Shown here in pieces: positions 1 to 10,200 of a stretch of 62,288 nucleotides of DNA. Source of the DNA: Sulfurovum sp. (GTDB taxonomy: Bacteria; Campylobacterota; Campylobacteria; Campylobacterales; Sulfurovaceae); the NCBI GenBank assembly GCA_027068485.1, contig JAMOSB010000011.1, forward strand, positions 1 through 62,288. Direction: 5' to 3'. The position numbers were made by a program, and so were the translations under genes. Each line of letters begins with the position of its first letter. Position 1 is the stretch's first letter. The notes beneath the pieces are model-generated. The model did not search any database. It was not told where the DNA came from and saw only the letters and a program-made list of their open reading frames with translations.

Positions 1-1212
1 TGAGCGTGATCGTTGGTGGGGTCGTATCACTTGTTACATTGACGGTTCGTGTCACCTCTACAGCGTGGTTCCCTGCACTATCGGTGACATTGTAAGTAAC
101 CGTATAGACTCCTACGGTATTGGTATCGACGGGGTTGACCGTTACGATAGTCGCGGTGATATTGCCATCGATAGTGTCGTTCGCAGTCGCTCCTGCGTCA
201 CTGTAGCTATCTCCTACCTCGACATTCACCGTCGCATCACCACTGAGCGTGATCGTTGGTGGGGTCGTATCACTTGTTACATTGACGGTTCGTGTCACCT
301 CTACAGCGTGGTTCCCTGCACTATCGGTGACATTGTAAGTAACCGTATAGACTCCTACGGTATTGGTATCAACGGGGTTGACCGTTACGATAGTCGCGGT
401 GATATTGCCATCAATAGTGTCGTTCGCTGTGGCTCCTGCGTCACTGTAGCTGTAGCCTACCTCGACATCCACCGTCGCATCACCACTGAGCGTGATCGTT
501 GGTGGGGTAGCATCCTCTGTTACATTGACCGTTCGTGTCACTTGGGTTGCCACATTCCCTGCGGAGTCATTGACATCATAGGTTACCGTATAGGTTCCTA
601 CGGTATTGGTATCAACGGGGTTGACCGTTACGATAGTCGCGGTGATATTGCCATCGATAGTGTCGTTCGCAGTCGCTCCTGCGTCACTGTAGCTGTAGCC
701 TACCTCGACATCCACCGTCGCATCACCACTGAGCGTGATCGTTGGTGGGGTAGCATCCTCTGTTACATTGACCGTTCGTGTCACTTGGGTTGCCACATTC
801 CCTGCAGAGTCATTGACATCATAGGTTACCGTATAGACTCCTACGGTATTGGTATCGACGGGGTTGACCGTTACGATAGTCGCGGTGATATTGCCATCAA
901 TATTGTCGTTCGCTGTGGCTCCTGCGTCACTGTAGCTGTAGCCTACCTCGACATCCACCGTCGCATCACCACTGAGCGTGATCGTTGGTGGGGTAGCATC
1001 TGTGACATTGACATCTCTTCGCACCTCTATGGCACGGTTTTCCGCAGCATCTGAGACATTATAGGTCACTTCATAGTGTCCTATCTTACTGGTATTGACT
1101 TCTGAAGCATCAATCACAATCTCCGCGGTGATATTCCCATCGATATCATCCTCTGCGGTAGCATTGAGTTCTACATAGGCACTATCAACAGCAATCACTT
1201 GTGGATTATCTC
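1..1212 (-). repeat. Tandem 243-bp (81-codon) repeat array
   Basis: The segment TGAGCGTGATCGTTGGTGGG recurs at 1, 244, 487, 730 and 973, exactly 243 bp apart. Four near-identical units (1-243, 244-486, 487-729, 730-972) are followed by a diverged fifth (973 to about 1212). Each encodes one 81-residue Ig-like domain. Units 1-2 encode a NVTDSAGNHAVEV variant and units 3-4 a NDSAGNVATQV variant, so the array looks like stepwise duplication in an A-A-B-B pattern. The array continues beyond the left edge. Confidence 0.95.
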
Positions 1213-3583
1213 CTAATAGCGTGATATCAGGAGCGACCTCATCAGGATTATCTAGTTCATTTCCTGCCTTAGCATTTTTGTAGTGTGCCAAAATTTTCTG
1301 ATGGGTTAAAGCTCTATCAAAGATTGCAATCTCATCGAGCAGACCATGGAACTGATAACTGTTGATAAAGTGACCGATATTGACATCTTCATTCCCATTG
1401 GAGCTAGACTCCTCAATACCTGTGGTACTGTTATCCTCTTCTCCATTGATATAGAGGGTTAAGCGATCTGCATCGATATCTTTTACCATAGCTACATGTG
1501 TCCATGTCGTACCATCCGTGACGATATCCACACTACTCGTAAGAGATTTACTCCCCACTTCAAGCTTGACTTTCGTCTCCTTGCGTCCAAGCCACCACGA
1601 CGCAGATCCATCTCCCCCTTGATGTCTTCCTAAAAATACCTCTGTACTACCACCACTCTCAGGCTTTACCCATAACTCAACGGTGAAACTATCACCTGAA
1701 CCCCAGTTAAATAAACTATTGTTAGGCGCATTGAGTTCTACATCACCATCAAACTCTTGTGCTTCATTGGCTTGTCCTCCACTAACCTGTACAGAACACT
1801 TTGTACAGTTGGCATCGATACCATTAAAGTAGTCAAGATAGGGCGACTCCTCTTCATTGAGTTTCCAGTAGTGGATCATTCCCTCTGGCATCGTTGAGTG
1901 ATCTCGCGTCTTCACTGTAAAATTCTGATCAGCACTATCTCCATGAGTAGCTTGTACTGTCACTTTATCATTTTTGGGATAACTTGGTGTAGTACCACTA
2001 ATCACCCCACTGGCACTATCGATACTCATCCAATCCCCATCAGGCTTTTTAGTCAAACTAAATGTTGCACGAAGATCATTACTCTTGACATCATAACTAT
2101 AGGCACTATCAACCTCCACTACTCCCGATGGAGGAGTAGAGGTAATCGCAATGGCAATCTCCTTAGTAGCGCGTTGGTAGTGTTCTCGAATCTGATCTAT
2201 ACTCAAGATACCATTATAGATTGTAATCTCATCGAGTCGTCCATCAAAGTAGTATCCATTATAAAACCATCCAATATTGACATCCTCATCACCACTATAG
2301 TCTTCCAATGAGATAGTATCGGTTGTATCTAATTCACCATTGATATAGAGTCGTATTTCTGTATTGGGAGCATCTTTCACCACCACTACTTGTATCCATT
2401 GCGTCCCGCTACAATCAATAGTCGTGTTACTCTCAATCTCCCCACCTAAATAGACTTTAACTCTATTATCTTCATGCCCAATCCACCATGAGTTGCTAGC
2501 ATAACGACCAATCATTACTTGAAGTGTATCGTTCCTATCCGCTTGCATCCAAAGTTCTATACTAAAACTATCACTTGCTTCCCAATCAAAGGTACCATCA
2601 TCTACGATATTGATCGCACTGCTACTACCATTGAAGTCTTCAGCAGAGCCAATCAGACCATCAACTTTTTTGGGACATTGGCTACAAGTCCCATTGGCAT
2701 CTCTTGCCCAATCGATAAATCCTTCAAAGCCTACAGCAGAGGCATTCTCATCTAAGTGCCACTGATGGAGTGGGAGGATATGCTTGAGTGCTTCAAACCA
2801 AAGTGTTGCCATCTTAGCATACCCTGTATCATTGGGGTGGAGATCATCGACCATATCTGAAGCGTTATACTCAAACCCTGCACCATTCTCCATATCGACA
2901 ATCACAATATCATCACCCTGAGCAATACGCTCTTGTGCCATTGTTACGACATTGTCATTATAGGTGGTCAAGTGGGCTGATTTATCATCATCACACTCAT
3001 CAGAGACACCCGCTTCGGTATTATCCCACTCTTTCCAACAGTTGATAATGCGTGCAAGGACAACGGTTACATGGGTATTGTAGTCCTCTTCATAGGCATC
3101 AATCGCCTCTAGCGTAGCATTAATATCCCCTGGGTCATTATCGGTAACCAATCCATTGGTACCAATATGTAACAAGATAACATCAACATCTTCTCCTGCA
3201 TTTGCTCTGGCTTTAAGATAACTTGAATCATTGTTTTCATCATAGACATTGGCAGCCATCTGATCATCTCGAAGCCCATTCCACCCCTCATGCTGATAAT
3301 CAAATGCAGGGACAACGGCTGAGCCTGTCTCTAGGGAACCAAGAAAATCTACACTATACCCCTCTCCTAGTAGCATCTGCCAAAGATCATCACGGTAGGC
3401 ACTACGATTCTCATCCGCAATCGCATCACTCACCGTCGAATCACGATAATCCTCATGGGTAATCGAGTCTCCTAGGGGGACTATTCCCACCACCTCTCTT
3501 GCAAGTAGTGGCAACACCATCAGTAGGGAGAAGAGAACTCCCCACTTCAACATACCTTTTAGTTTTATACTATAGTCACTCAT
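1..3583 (-). CDS. Giant secreted SGNH hydrolase with LamG and tandem Ig-like (DUF5011-type) repeats, 3' partial
   Basis: An uninterrupted minus-strand frame of 1194 codons runs off the left edge, so the C-terminus is missing. The ATG at 3583 has the ribosome site AAAAGGAG 7 bases upstream. Residues 1-28 form a signal peptide (hydrophobic run WGVLFSLLMVLPLLA). An SGNH/GDSL esterase domain follows: block I PLGDSIT with nucleophile Ser40, block III LLHIGTNG and block V DDLHPND near residue 248. Block III has Gly where GxND families have Asp. Then come a LamG-like domain (about 300-465), a putative Ig domain (about 470-555), a second LamG-like domain (about 575-770) and Ig-like repeats of the TPPTITLSGDATV type. 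The last are near-identical 81-residue units typical of DUF5011. LamG folds usually bind glycans or ligands, so a surface esterase acting on polysaccharide or host/matrix glycan is likely; the substrate is unknown. It lies downstream of the barrel gene at 3695-4291. Confidence 0.85.
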   Translation of the reverse strand, partial: MSDYSIKLKGMLKWGVLFSLLMVLPLLAREVVGIVPLGDSITHEDYRDSTVSDAIADENRSAYRDDLWQMLLGEGYSVDFLGSLETGSAVVPAFDYQHEGWNGLRDDQMAANVYDENNDSSYLKARANAGEDVDVILLHIGTNGLVTDNDPGDINATLEAIDAYEEDYNTHVTVVLARIINCWKEWDNTEAGVSDECDDDKSAHLTTYNDNVVTMAQERIAQGDDIVIVDMENGAGFEYNASDMVDDLHPNDTGYAKMATLWFEALKHILPLHQWHLDENASAVGFEGFIDWARDANGTCSQCPKKVDGLIGSAEDFNGSSSAINIVDDGTFDWEASDSFSIELWMQADRNDTLQVMIGRYASNSWWIGHEDNRVKVYLGGEIESNTTIDCSGTQWIQVVVVKDAPNTEIRLYINGELDTTDTISLEDYSGDEDVNIGWFYNGYYFDGRLDEITIYNGILSIDQIREHYQRATKEIAIAITSTPPSGVVEVDSAYSYDVKSNDLRATFSLTKKPDGDWMSIDSASGVISGTTPSYPKNDKVTVQATHGDSADQNFTVKTRDHSTMPEGMIHYWKLNEEESPYLDYFNGIDANCTKCSVQVSGGQANEAQEFDGDVELNAPNNSLFNWGSGDSFTVELWVKPESGGSTEVFLGRHQGGDGSASWWLGRKETKVKLEVGSKSLTSSVDIVTDGTTWTHVAMVKDIDADRLTLYINGEEDNSTTGIEESSSNGNEDVNIGHFINSYQFHGLLDEIAIFDRALTHQKILAHYKNAKAGNELDNPDEVAPDITLLGDNPQVIAVDSAYVELNATAEDDIDGNITAEIVIDASEVNTSKIGHYEVTYNVSDAAENRAIEVRRDVNVTDATPPTITLSGDATVDVEVGYSYSDAGATANDNIDGNITATIVTVNPVDTNTVGVYTVTYDVNDSAGNVATQVTRTVNVTEDATPPTITLSGDATVDVEVGYSYSDAGATANDTIDGNITATIVTVNPVDTNTVGTYTVTYDVNDSAGNVATQVTRTVNVTEDATPPTITLSGDATVDVEVGYSYSDAGATANDTIDGNITATIVTVNPVDTNTVGVYTVTYNVTDSAGNHAVEVTRTVNVTSDTTPPTITLSGDATVNVEVGDSYSDAGATANDTIDGNITATIVTVNPVDTNTVGVYTVTYNVTDSAGNHAVEVTRTVNVTSDTTPPTITL

Positions 3584-3644
3584 AATATTACTCCTTTTAT
3601 GAGATGAGATTTGTAACAATGCACAAACCTTTATACTATAGTCT

Positions 3645-3650
3645 ACTATA
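3645..3650 (-). promoter_or_regulatory. Candidate -10 box inside a palindrome upstream of the SGNH-LamG gene
   Basis: The minus strand reads TATAGT, inside the perfect inverted repeat TATAGT-CT-ACTATA (plus strand, 3637-3650). The same TTTATAGTAG core lies before the giant gene's riboswitch at 17199-17204. It would give the SGNH gene its own promoter just after the barrel gene, with a leader of about 55 nt. Confidence 0.35.
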
Positions 3651-3694
3651 AATAGATTAAAACTTTTACTATATTGGGAGGAAAGAGACTAGAG

Positions 3695-4291
3695 TCAAAA
3701 GGTATACCGTACCCCGAGTGTACCAATATTGGATTTGCTATCAAAGACCCCTTCATTATAGAGGAGGTGTTGGTAGTCGATCCATAGACCCCAAGCATCC
3801 GTAATCGCATACTCCGCTCCTCCACCATAACTAAAACCCTCTTTGGTAAGTTGACTCCCTTTAAAACAGCGTTCATTGGAGTAGTCGACGGTTGTCTTCC
3901 CTACTCCTGCTAAGGCATAGAGATTGATAGTCTCTGTGAGTGGGTACTGGGGCTTCACAAAGAGTCCAAAGTGGGTCGTCTCAGAGAAGTCTTTTTCGAG
4001 TTTTGCCCAGATACCACGAACCTCTAAGCCAATGTAGCGATTGTAGTCCCACCCTGCTCGTAGCAATCCACCATAGGTCATATCATTGATCCTAGGACCA
4101 CGAGGATCACACGGACAGTCACGACTCAATCCCGCAGTCACAAAACCTAACCCGATATAAAGAGGAGTACTTGGCACCACAATAGGTACGATAGGGGAGA
4201 GTGCAGGAGTGACTAGCTTTCCACCTGCATAACTCCCCATTGAGAGTATCATGACCATACTAAGTTGTTGTACTATTTTTATACTTTTCAT
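3695..4291 (-). CDS. Small outer-membrane beta-barrel protein
   Basis: A 198-residue protein with an N-terminal signal peptide (cleavage probably near the Gly-Ser-Tyr-Ala at residues 19-22). The rest is alternating amphipathic strands ending in the C-terminal phenylalanine (GVRYTF) typical of BAM-assembled barrels. The size and the segment YGGGAEYAITDAWGLWIDY resemble the small OmpA/OmpW-like 8-strand barrel families. It is a paralogue of the barrel at 26703-27284, sharing the LYxLxGxGxTxV and GGGxEYxIxDxWGL patterns. The ATG lies 3 bp after the stop of the giant gene (GTATAAGCGATG), so the two are almost certainly co-transcribed and translationally coupled. Two cysteines (CPCDP) sit in a predicted loop. 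It may help display or retain the giant protein, but that is inference. Confidence 0.8.
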   Translation of the reverse strand: MKSIKIVQQLSMVMILSMGSYAGGKLVTPALSPIVPIVVPSTPLYIGLGFVTAGLSRDCPCDPRGPRINDMTYGGLLRAGWDYNRYIGLEVRGIWAKLEKDFSETTHFGLFVKPQYPLTETINLYALAGVGKTTVDYSNERCFKGSQLTKEGFSYGGGAEYAITDAWGLWIDYQHLLYNEGVFDSKSNIGTLGVRYTF

Positions 4292-4294
4292 CGC

Positions 4295-7200
4295 TTATAC
4301 TCTCATCTCTTCTTCTCTTCTAATAAAATAGAGTCCTGTGAAGAGTGTTATAAACATCATACCCAGTACCCCCATAAGACTCAAGGCATCTGAGCTATCA
4401 GACTCTATATCCTTACAGCCACAGAAAACCCCTGCATCCACAATCACCACATGCTCCCCTTCACTCAGCGTGATGGTGCCTGTGCGTCCTGTCAAACGAT
4501 CCGCATCAGAGTTGAGATCCACCGCACCTACACTAGAGCGTGTAAACTCATACCCTAAACGATTGGGTACATCAAACTCTACAACATACTCACCTGCGGG
4601 GAGTCCATCAAGAAGATACTTTCCACCATCATGTGTCACAATCGTGGCAACCAGATCACCCGCTTGGGTATAGAGGTTGACGGTAACGCCATCAAGTCCC
4701 TCTTCAGAGCTATCAAAGATACCATCTTCATCTTCATCGATCCAGACGAAATCTCCAATACTTGCGGTGTTGTTAGAGACTAAGCCCATATCCACGGTAA
4801 GGATATGGCTACCTAAGCCTACACTCACCTCTGCGGTGGCACGACCATTGATACTCTCTAGTGGATCGGAGTCTATCGCACGATCACTTCCTTCTTGAGG
4901 GAATGGTGTCAAGGACATATCGGTTGGTACGCTAAAGACCACCACATACGCTGCGGGTAAAATCCCCTCAAAGCGATAGTACCCTGAGGCATTGGTCTCA
5001 ATACAGCGTGGGGTACCATTGGCATCCAATACCGCATTACCTTGATCATCTTCCAGACAGACTGCTATGTGGTTGATACCTCTTTCACTCCTATCTTGGA
5101 GTCCATCACCATTACTATCGAGCCAGACATAGTTACCGATACTGCCCCCGATCTCCTCTGTATAGTCATTGACACTATCATCCTCTCCTGCATCGAGTGT
5201 GACACCAATGGAGTTGGTGAGACCATCATTTGGCATATCGCCTTCTGTCTCGCCTACATTGAGATACCCTACAGGTTGAAGCTCTACGATACGATACTCC
5301 CCTTGTGGCAGATCACTAAAGAGATAACTTCCATCTGACTCTGTATCCATGCGTGCTACCTCGATACCATTGGCATCATAAAGGATGATGGTCACCCCAG
5401 CCATAGGGGTATCCCCAATGGTATCTTTATTGGTATCTTCGAGTACCATCCCCGAGATACTTCCAAGACGATAGATACCCATATCAAAGGTACGGTTATC
5501 TTCTTCTGGAGCAAGATAGTCACTTCCTGTTAGCCCTGTAGTAGCATTGGTATCACTGTCGTTGCTATCGACCCCTTGGTTTTGGCGTGTGATTCCATAG
5601 TGGGCAGGGAGGGTACTTAGATCAAAGCCGATATAGTAGACTCCCTCTGGATAGTTCTCAAAGAGATACTCTCCATCACTATCGGTATGGGTCGTTGCAA
5701 TCAGCGTATCGTGATCATCATAGAGTTTGACGATGATACCATCGATGCCTGTGGTCTCAACCTCTGTGGCATCTTGGATACCATCTCCATTCTCATCGAT
5801 CCAGACACGATCCCCAATCGTAATCCCTCGCTCCTCAACAAAATCATTTCCACTATCAGCTTCCCCAATATCAAGGGTCACTGCGATGCGGTTATTACGG
5901 GTTGTATCTCCACTATCTTGATCATCTCCTCCCTCACTCTCTGAGACAGAGACCATACCTGAGGGTTGTTGCTCTACTAGCGTATAGGTATCAGGTTCGA
6001 TATCCTCAAAACGGTAAGAGCCGTTGCTATCGGTATGGGTCGTAGCGATAAGATCACCAATGCTATTGAGTAGTCTAATCTCCACACCCGCAATCGCACG
6101 ATCTCCATGATCATTATTGGTCGTATCCTCTAGGACACTCCCCTCAATTGTACCCAGTGCATAGTATCCTGCATCAAGTGTGAGGTTATCCTCTGGAGAG
6201 CGAAGCTCAAAGCGATCACTTCTTCCTGTTGTGGTATCGATATCAGAATCATACGCTCCATCACTTCCTGCTCTACGCACTGTCGTACTAAAGTGTGCAG
6301 GTTGAACAAACTCAACAAAGTAGACTCCAGGGACAAGGTTGCTAAAGCGATACCCTCCTGTACTATTGGTCTCTTGTGAACCCATCAGTGTGATGCTACC
6401 ATTCTGCTCCTCTTGGTAGAGTGTGACATTGACATCCGCAATCCCAACTTCACCCGCATCTTGGATCCCATTACCATTACGATCACTCCAGACACGATCT
6501 CCAATACTCACAGGGATATAGAGTCCTGCATCATAAGTAGGATTGGACTCCCCAGAGACAAACATCGCTTCAGGTGCGACCCCTGTTGCATTGATATCAG
6601 AGTCATTACTATCATCACCCCCCACTGTGACATCTTTGGGAGAGACCACATAGGCTTGCCCTTGATTGTCTAGGAGTGTGACCTCCACATGATAACGACC
6701 TGGCACCAATCCACCAAAGTGGTATGTTCCATTACTATCAGTCGTCGTCATCGCTACGGTGAGATTCGACTCATCATAGAGTGTCACATTGATATCAGAG
6801 AGGTTCCCCTCTCCAAGATCTTGAACTCCATTGGCATTGGCATCAAGCCAGACACGATCTCCAATAGTCACAGGGATATAGATCCCTGCATCGATGGTAT
6901 CATTGTACTCATTGGAGAGGATCGTCTCTACGACACTTTTCCCTGTCGCGGGATCGACATCTGAATCATTGGCATCATCACTACCACTATGGGGTACTAC
7001 AAACTGATAAGCAGACCCTACAGGTAGCACAAACTCTACAAAGTAGTCATCAGGATCGACATCATCAAAGTGGTAGCGTCCATCACTTCCCGCCTCTACA
7101 ATCTGTGTATCTGCTAGACTCTGATTATCCTCATAGTAGAGGTTGACAGTGACATTGATATCGAGTACCTGTGTATCACCTGCATCTTGGATCGCATTAC

Positions 7201-10200
7201 CATTGGTATCGATCCAGATCTGATCTCCAAGTCCTGCATGCTCAAAGACCCCTACATCCCAGCTACGATTATGCTCACCTGAGATGAGTGTGGTATCAGC
7301 GGTCGTATTGGACTCCAAGATAAGGTCACTATCCTTATCCAAATCCCCCACATTGCGTGGTGAGACCTCCGTATTGAGCGGAAGCTCAAAGCGGAGGTGA
7401 TAGGTAGCAGGGACAAGATTCACAAACTGATAGACCCCTGTTGTGGTTGTAATCGCACTAACCACACTGCCATTGGCATCTGTAACAGAGCTGTTATCCT
7501 CATGTTCAAGATAGACAGTGACTGATTTAGTGAAGTTATCTTCATCCCCATCTTGTATCCCATCTCCATTGGTATCAAGCCAGATTCTATCCCCAATACT
7601 TGCAGGCTGGTAGAGTCCCATATCCCACTGCATATCGTGTTCACCAGAGGAGAGGATGGTTGGCTCAGTCTCTAAGGTCGTGGCATTGACATCGGAGTCA
7701 TTGCTATCATCACTCCCTACTGTATCTTGTGGAGAGAGGAGATACCCTGATGGGAGTGTAAAGGCTAAGTGATAGCGTGCAGGACGAAGATCCTCAAAGT
7801 GGTATGCTCCATTGGTTACACTCTGAGAGTCTACGGTGTTGTTATCCTCATCAAGGAGTTTGACACTCACACCTACACTGACATTGACCTCTCCACTCTC
7901 TTGTATACCGTTGGCATTGGTATCGAGCCAGATACGATTCCCTATCGAAGCATTCTGGAAGATCCCCATATCCCACTGATACTGATCTACGCCACTCACC
8001 AGATCAAATCCACTACTCTGTAGCGTCTCATTGACATCAGAGTCATTGGCATCATCTCCGATATCTTCATAGGTGACGATATAACCCGTAGGGAGTGTAA
8101 ACTCAAGATGATAGTTTCCTGGTCGTACACTACTGATATTGTACTCTCCACTCTGTGTGGTAGTCGTATAGATATGTGAAGCATCACTGTTATCAATCAG
8201 CGTAACATTGATATCCCCTATATAGTTAGGCTCTCCAAGCTCTTGGATACCGTTGGCATTGGTATCGATCCAGATACGATCTCCTACCACTACAGGCTCA
8301 TAGATCCCTACATCGGTACTGTTATCCTCTTCTCCAGAGTGAAGCGTAATGACATCAGACTTCAGTGTAGTGAGGTTGACATCAGAGTCTACCTCATTAT
8401 CTCCCCCTTGATTGTACTGTGTCAACACATGGTTGGCAGGGAGATCACTAAAGGTGACATAGTAACTCGCAGGTCGTAACTGCTCAAAGTGATAGTACCC
8501 TTCACTATTGGTTGAGAGGGTTGAGACAAGGGTATTATTATGCTCATAGTAGAGCTTCACAGTGACATGCTCTACACCACTCTCTGAGGCATCTTGAATC
8601 CCATTACCATTGCTATCAAGCCAGACACGGTTACCTAGTGACGCAGGGTAGTAGATCCCCGCATCTAAGGTACGATTCTCCTCTTTGGAGAACATCACAG
8701 GAGTTGGTGCTACCCCTGCTCCTGAGGCATTAGCATCCGAATCATTGCTATCACCACTTCCTATTGCATTTTGTGTCGTAAAGAAGTAGTCACTAGAGGT
8801 CGCAAAGACCACACTATAGCGGTGTCCAGGTTTGAGATCATAGCTGCCATCAAAGAGATACACTCCAGACGCATCAGTGGTGGCATTGATATCAGAGGAG
8901 GCACCTGAGCCATCTTGTACCACCCCATCAATCACCAAGTGTACCACGATACCTGCTACACCTGACTCTCCACTCTCTTGGATACCATTACCATTCACAT
9001 CTTCCCAGACCTTATCACCAATAATCACAGGCTCATAGAACCCTGCATCCACACTACGGTTATCTTCACCCGTACTGAGTGTGTAGTCGGTAGTTGTCTG
9101 TCCACTGCTATCGATATCTGAATCGTTATGATCACCTGCTCCTTGATCACTCAAGGTGATATGGTAACCAGCAGGGGTTGTAAACTTCAAGTAGTAGGTA
9201 TCAGGTTTGAGGTTATCAAAGAGATAGGCTCCTGATCCATTGGTTTCTACTGTACCACCCGTACCAAACTCTACATTATCAAGGTCATGGATTACTTGAC
9301 TATCATTTGACTCCCACCACAAGGTGACATTGACATCAGCGAGGTGATCCTCTCCTGCATCTTGTACACCATTACCATTCTTATCGATCCATGTGTAGTC
9401 TCCGATACTAACAGGAGCATAGAACCCTGCATCCACACTACGGTTATCTTCACCCGTACTGAGTGTGTAGTCGGTAGTTGTCTGTCCACTGCTATCGATA
9501 TCTGAATCGTTATGATCACCTGCTCCTTGATCACTCAAGGTGATATGGTAACCAGCAGGGGTTGTAAACTTCAAGTAGTAGGTATCAGGTTTGAGGTTAT
9601 CAAAGAGATAGGCTCCTGATCCATTGGTTTCTACTGTACCACCCGTACCAAACTCTACATTATCAAGGTCATGGATTACTTGACTATCATTTGACTCCCA
9701 CCACAAGGTGACATTGACATCTTTGAGTCCTACCTCATTGCTATCTTGGATACCATTACCATTACTATCCGTCCATGTAGTATCTCCGATACTTACTGGC
9801 TTAAAAATACCCGCATCAAAATCTCTGCGATATTGCGAAGAGAGTACCCAGTAGGGTTCAGAGAGTCCCGTGGTCTGATTGACATCACTATCTAGTAGAG
9901 CATCTCCACCCTCTTTGGGGAGGGTAAAGCGGTACCCCGCAGGGAGGGTATCCTTATCGACTAGTACTTTATAGCGTCCAGGAGAGAGCTGATCGAAGCG
10001 ATACCCTCCTGTAGCATTGGTCTCAACAATACCATTGGTACCTAGTGTGGCACCATGGATATCCTCTGTCACTTGTATCCAGTTTCGATTGATGTCATCT
10101 TGTCTATAGAGGGTGACATTGACCTCCGCAACCCCCTCTTCAGTAGCATCTTGAATACCATCAGCATCGCTATCGATCCAGACATAATCCCCAATCGATA

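Noticed and set aside
65..1054. Open plus-strand frame of 329 codons across the tandem repeats
   Set aside because: It lies antisense to the Ig-like repeats and is open only because each repeat unit has a multiple-of-three length with no stop in that frame. The minus-strand frame makes clear domain sense.
1..1212. CRISPR array
   Set aside because: Repeat period is 243 bp with coding sequence throughout and no short repeat/unique spacer alternation.
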